A DNA stretch of 7,401 bases from NCBI GenBank assembly GCA_047619485.1, contig JBLHKE010000382.1:1-7401 (forward strand), in the 5' to 3' direction. Positions 7,165 through 7,401 of this stretch are shown in pieces; positions within the stretch are counted from its first letter, which is position 1; every line of letters begins with the position of its first letter. A program made the position numbers and the translations under genes. The DNA comes from JBLHKE01 sp047619485 (lineage in GTDB: Bacteria; Verrucomicrobiota; Verrucomicrobiia; Verrucomicrobiales; DEV007). Below the pieces are notes generated by a model, which saw only the letters and a program-made list of their open reading frames with translations, made no database searches and was not told the origin of the DNA.

Positions 7165-7323
7165 GGGCTTGTTCGGAAATAAGTTGGTCAATAGCTGGGC
7201 AGGCATTGAGCTTACCACCAAGGCAGAGTTTGCTTCGTGTAGTGAACGACTCGGAGGGAACTCCAACGCAGGTTGGAGGTTCAAGGGCTAGCAGATATGT
7301 CCAAGTTATTTCCGAACACGCCC
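7165..7323. mobile_element. MITE-like element, about 159 bp, with 26-bp terminal inverted repeats
   Basis: The left arm (7165-7190) and the reverse complement of the right arm (7298-7323) agree at 23 of 26 positions. They share GGGC at the outer end and the block TGTTCGGAAATAA, followed by TTGG and CA around single mismatches. Weaker inverted similarity continues inward, roughly 12 of 18 positions (about 7202-7219 against the right side), so the whole element could fold back on itself. It is too short for a transposase and encodes no recognisable protein. The size and end structure fit a non-autonomous derivative of an insertion sequence. No convincing target-site duplication is visible: the flanks share only AAG (7163-7165 and 7325-7327). 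The IS family is not identified. Confidence 0.65.
7257..7282. repeat. Strong hairpin inside the MITE-like element
   Basis: CTCCAAC (7261-7267) pairs perfectly with GTTGGAG (7272-7278) around the four-base loop GCAG. The stem extends by GAA (7258-7260) pairing with TTC (7280-7282) if G7279 is bulged out, giving about ten base pairs. No T-run follows on either strand, so it is not an ordinary terminator. Confidence 0.55.
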
Positions 7324-7378
7324 CAAGCAAGACCACCACGTGGCTCCACGGTATGAATGTACGCGCTTTTCTATCGAC

Positions 7379-7400
7379 CCGTGCTCGCGGGCGAGCGTGG
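7379..7400. repeat. GC-rich inverted repeat at the right window edge
   Basis: GCTCG (7383-7387) and CGAGC (7392-7396) pair around the loop CGGG. Outer bases 7379-7382 and 7397-7400 extend the stem to about nine pairs, two of them G-T wobbles. The sequence stops one base later, so it is not possible to see whether a T-run follows on the plus strand, as in a terminator. On the minus strand no T-run follows. Confidence 0.35.
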
Positions 7401-7401
7401 C

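Noticed and set aside
7165..7323. Integron attC site
   Set aside because: Size and fold-back suggested it, but the ends lack the GTTRRRY core sites and there is no gene cassette beside it.
7118..7339. Minus-strand open frame of 73 codons
   Set aside because: It runs straight through both ends of the MITE-like element into the flanks, has no recognisable domain, and its sequence is explained by the inverted repeats.
7336..7343. Palindrome CCACGTGG as an operator
   Set aside because: Only eight bases, no second copy and no gene start visible nearby.

Overview
The window holds four protein-coding genes, one cut by the left edge, and about 400 bases of non-coding DNA at the right end. Base composition is moderately GC-rich and similar across all four genes. 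Three features suggest a bacterium of the Planctomycetes-Verrucomicrobia-Chlamydiae group, most likely Verrucomicrobiota: a membrane-anchored Ser/Thr-kinase-like protein with a periplasmic TPR-like tail, a large secreted propeller/M28/PDZ peptidase, and the scarcity of Shine-Dalgarno sequences. This assignment is an inference from gene style; there is no rRNA or other marker.

Layout. Positions 1-1472 (minus) encode a kinase-like membrane protein whose 3' end lies outside the window. Its ATP-binding half looks intact, but the catalytic-loop aspartate is Asn (HGN in place of HRD), so it may be a pseudokinase. A 252-base gap (1473-1724) follows, holding a plausible kinase promoter, a leader hairpin and a pair of 20-bp direct repeats. 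Positions 1725-2357 (minus) encode uracil phosphoribosyltransferase (upp). Its start codon overlaps the stop codon of the gene transcribed just before it, a family II inorganic pyrophosphatase with a CBS-DRTGG-CBS regulatory insert (2354-4018, minus). A 114-base divergent promoter region (4019-4132) separates that operon from the plus-strand gene at 4133-7003, a 956-residue exported protein with a TolB-type beta-propeller, an M28 zinc aminopeptidase domain with a PA-like insert, and a C-terminal PDZ domain.

How the genes fit together. The pyrophosphatase and upp form a translationally coupled pair with clear logic: UPRTase makes UMP and pyrophosphate, and removing pyrophosphate makes uracil salvage effectively irreversible. 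The CBS/DRTGG insert suggests that this is tuned by adenine nucleotides. The kinase-like gene probably has its own promoter. The peptidase is transcribed divergently and has no evident metabolic link to the others.

Non-coding right end (7004-7401). The main structure is a roughly 159-bp element at 7165-7323 bounded by 26-bp inverted repeats (23 of 26 positions matching), with the look of a MITE. It contains a strong internal hairpin. A further GC-rich hairpin lies against the right window edge. No gene is supported there. No tRNA, rRNA, CRISPR array or complete insertion sequence was seen.
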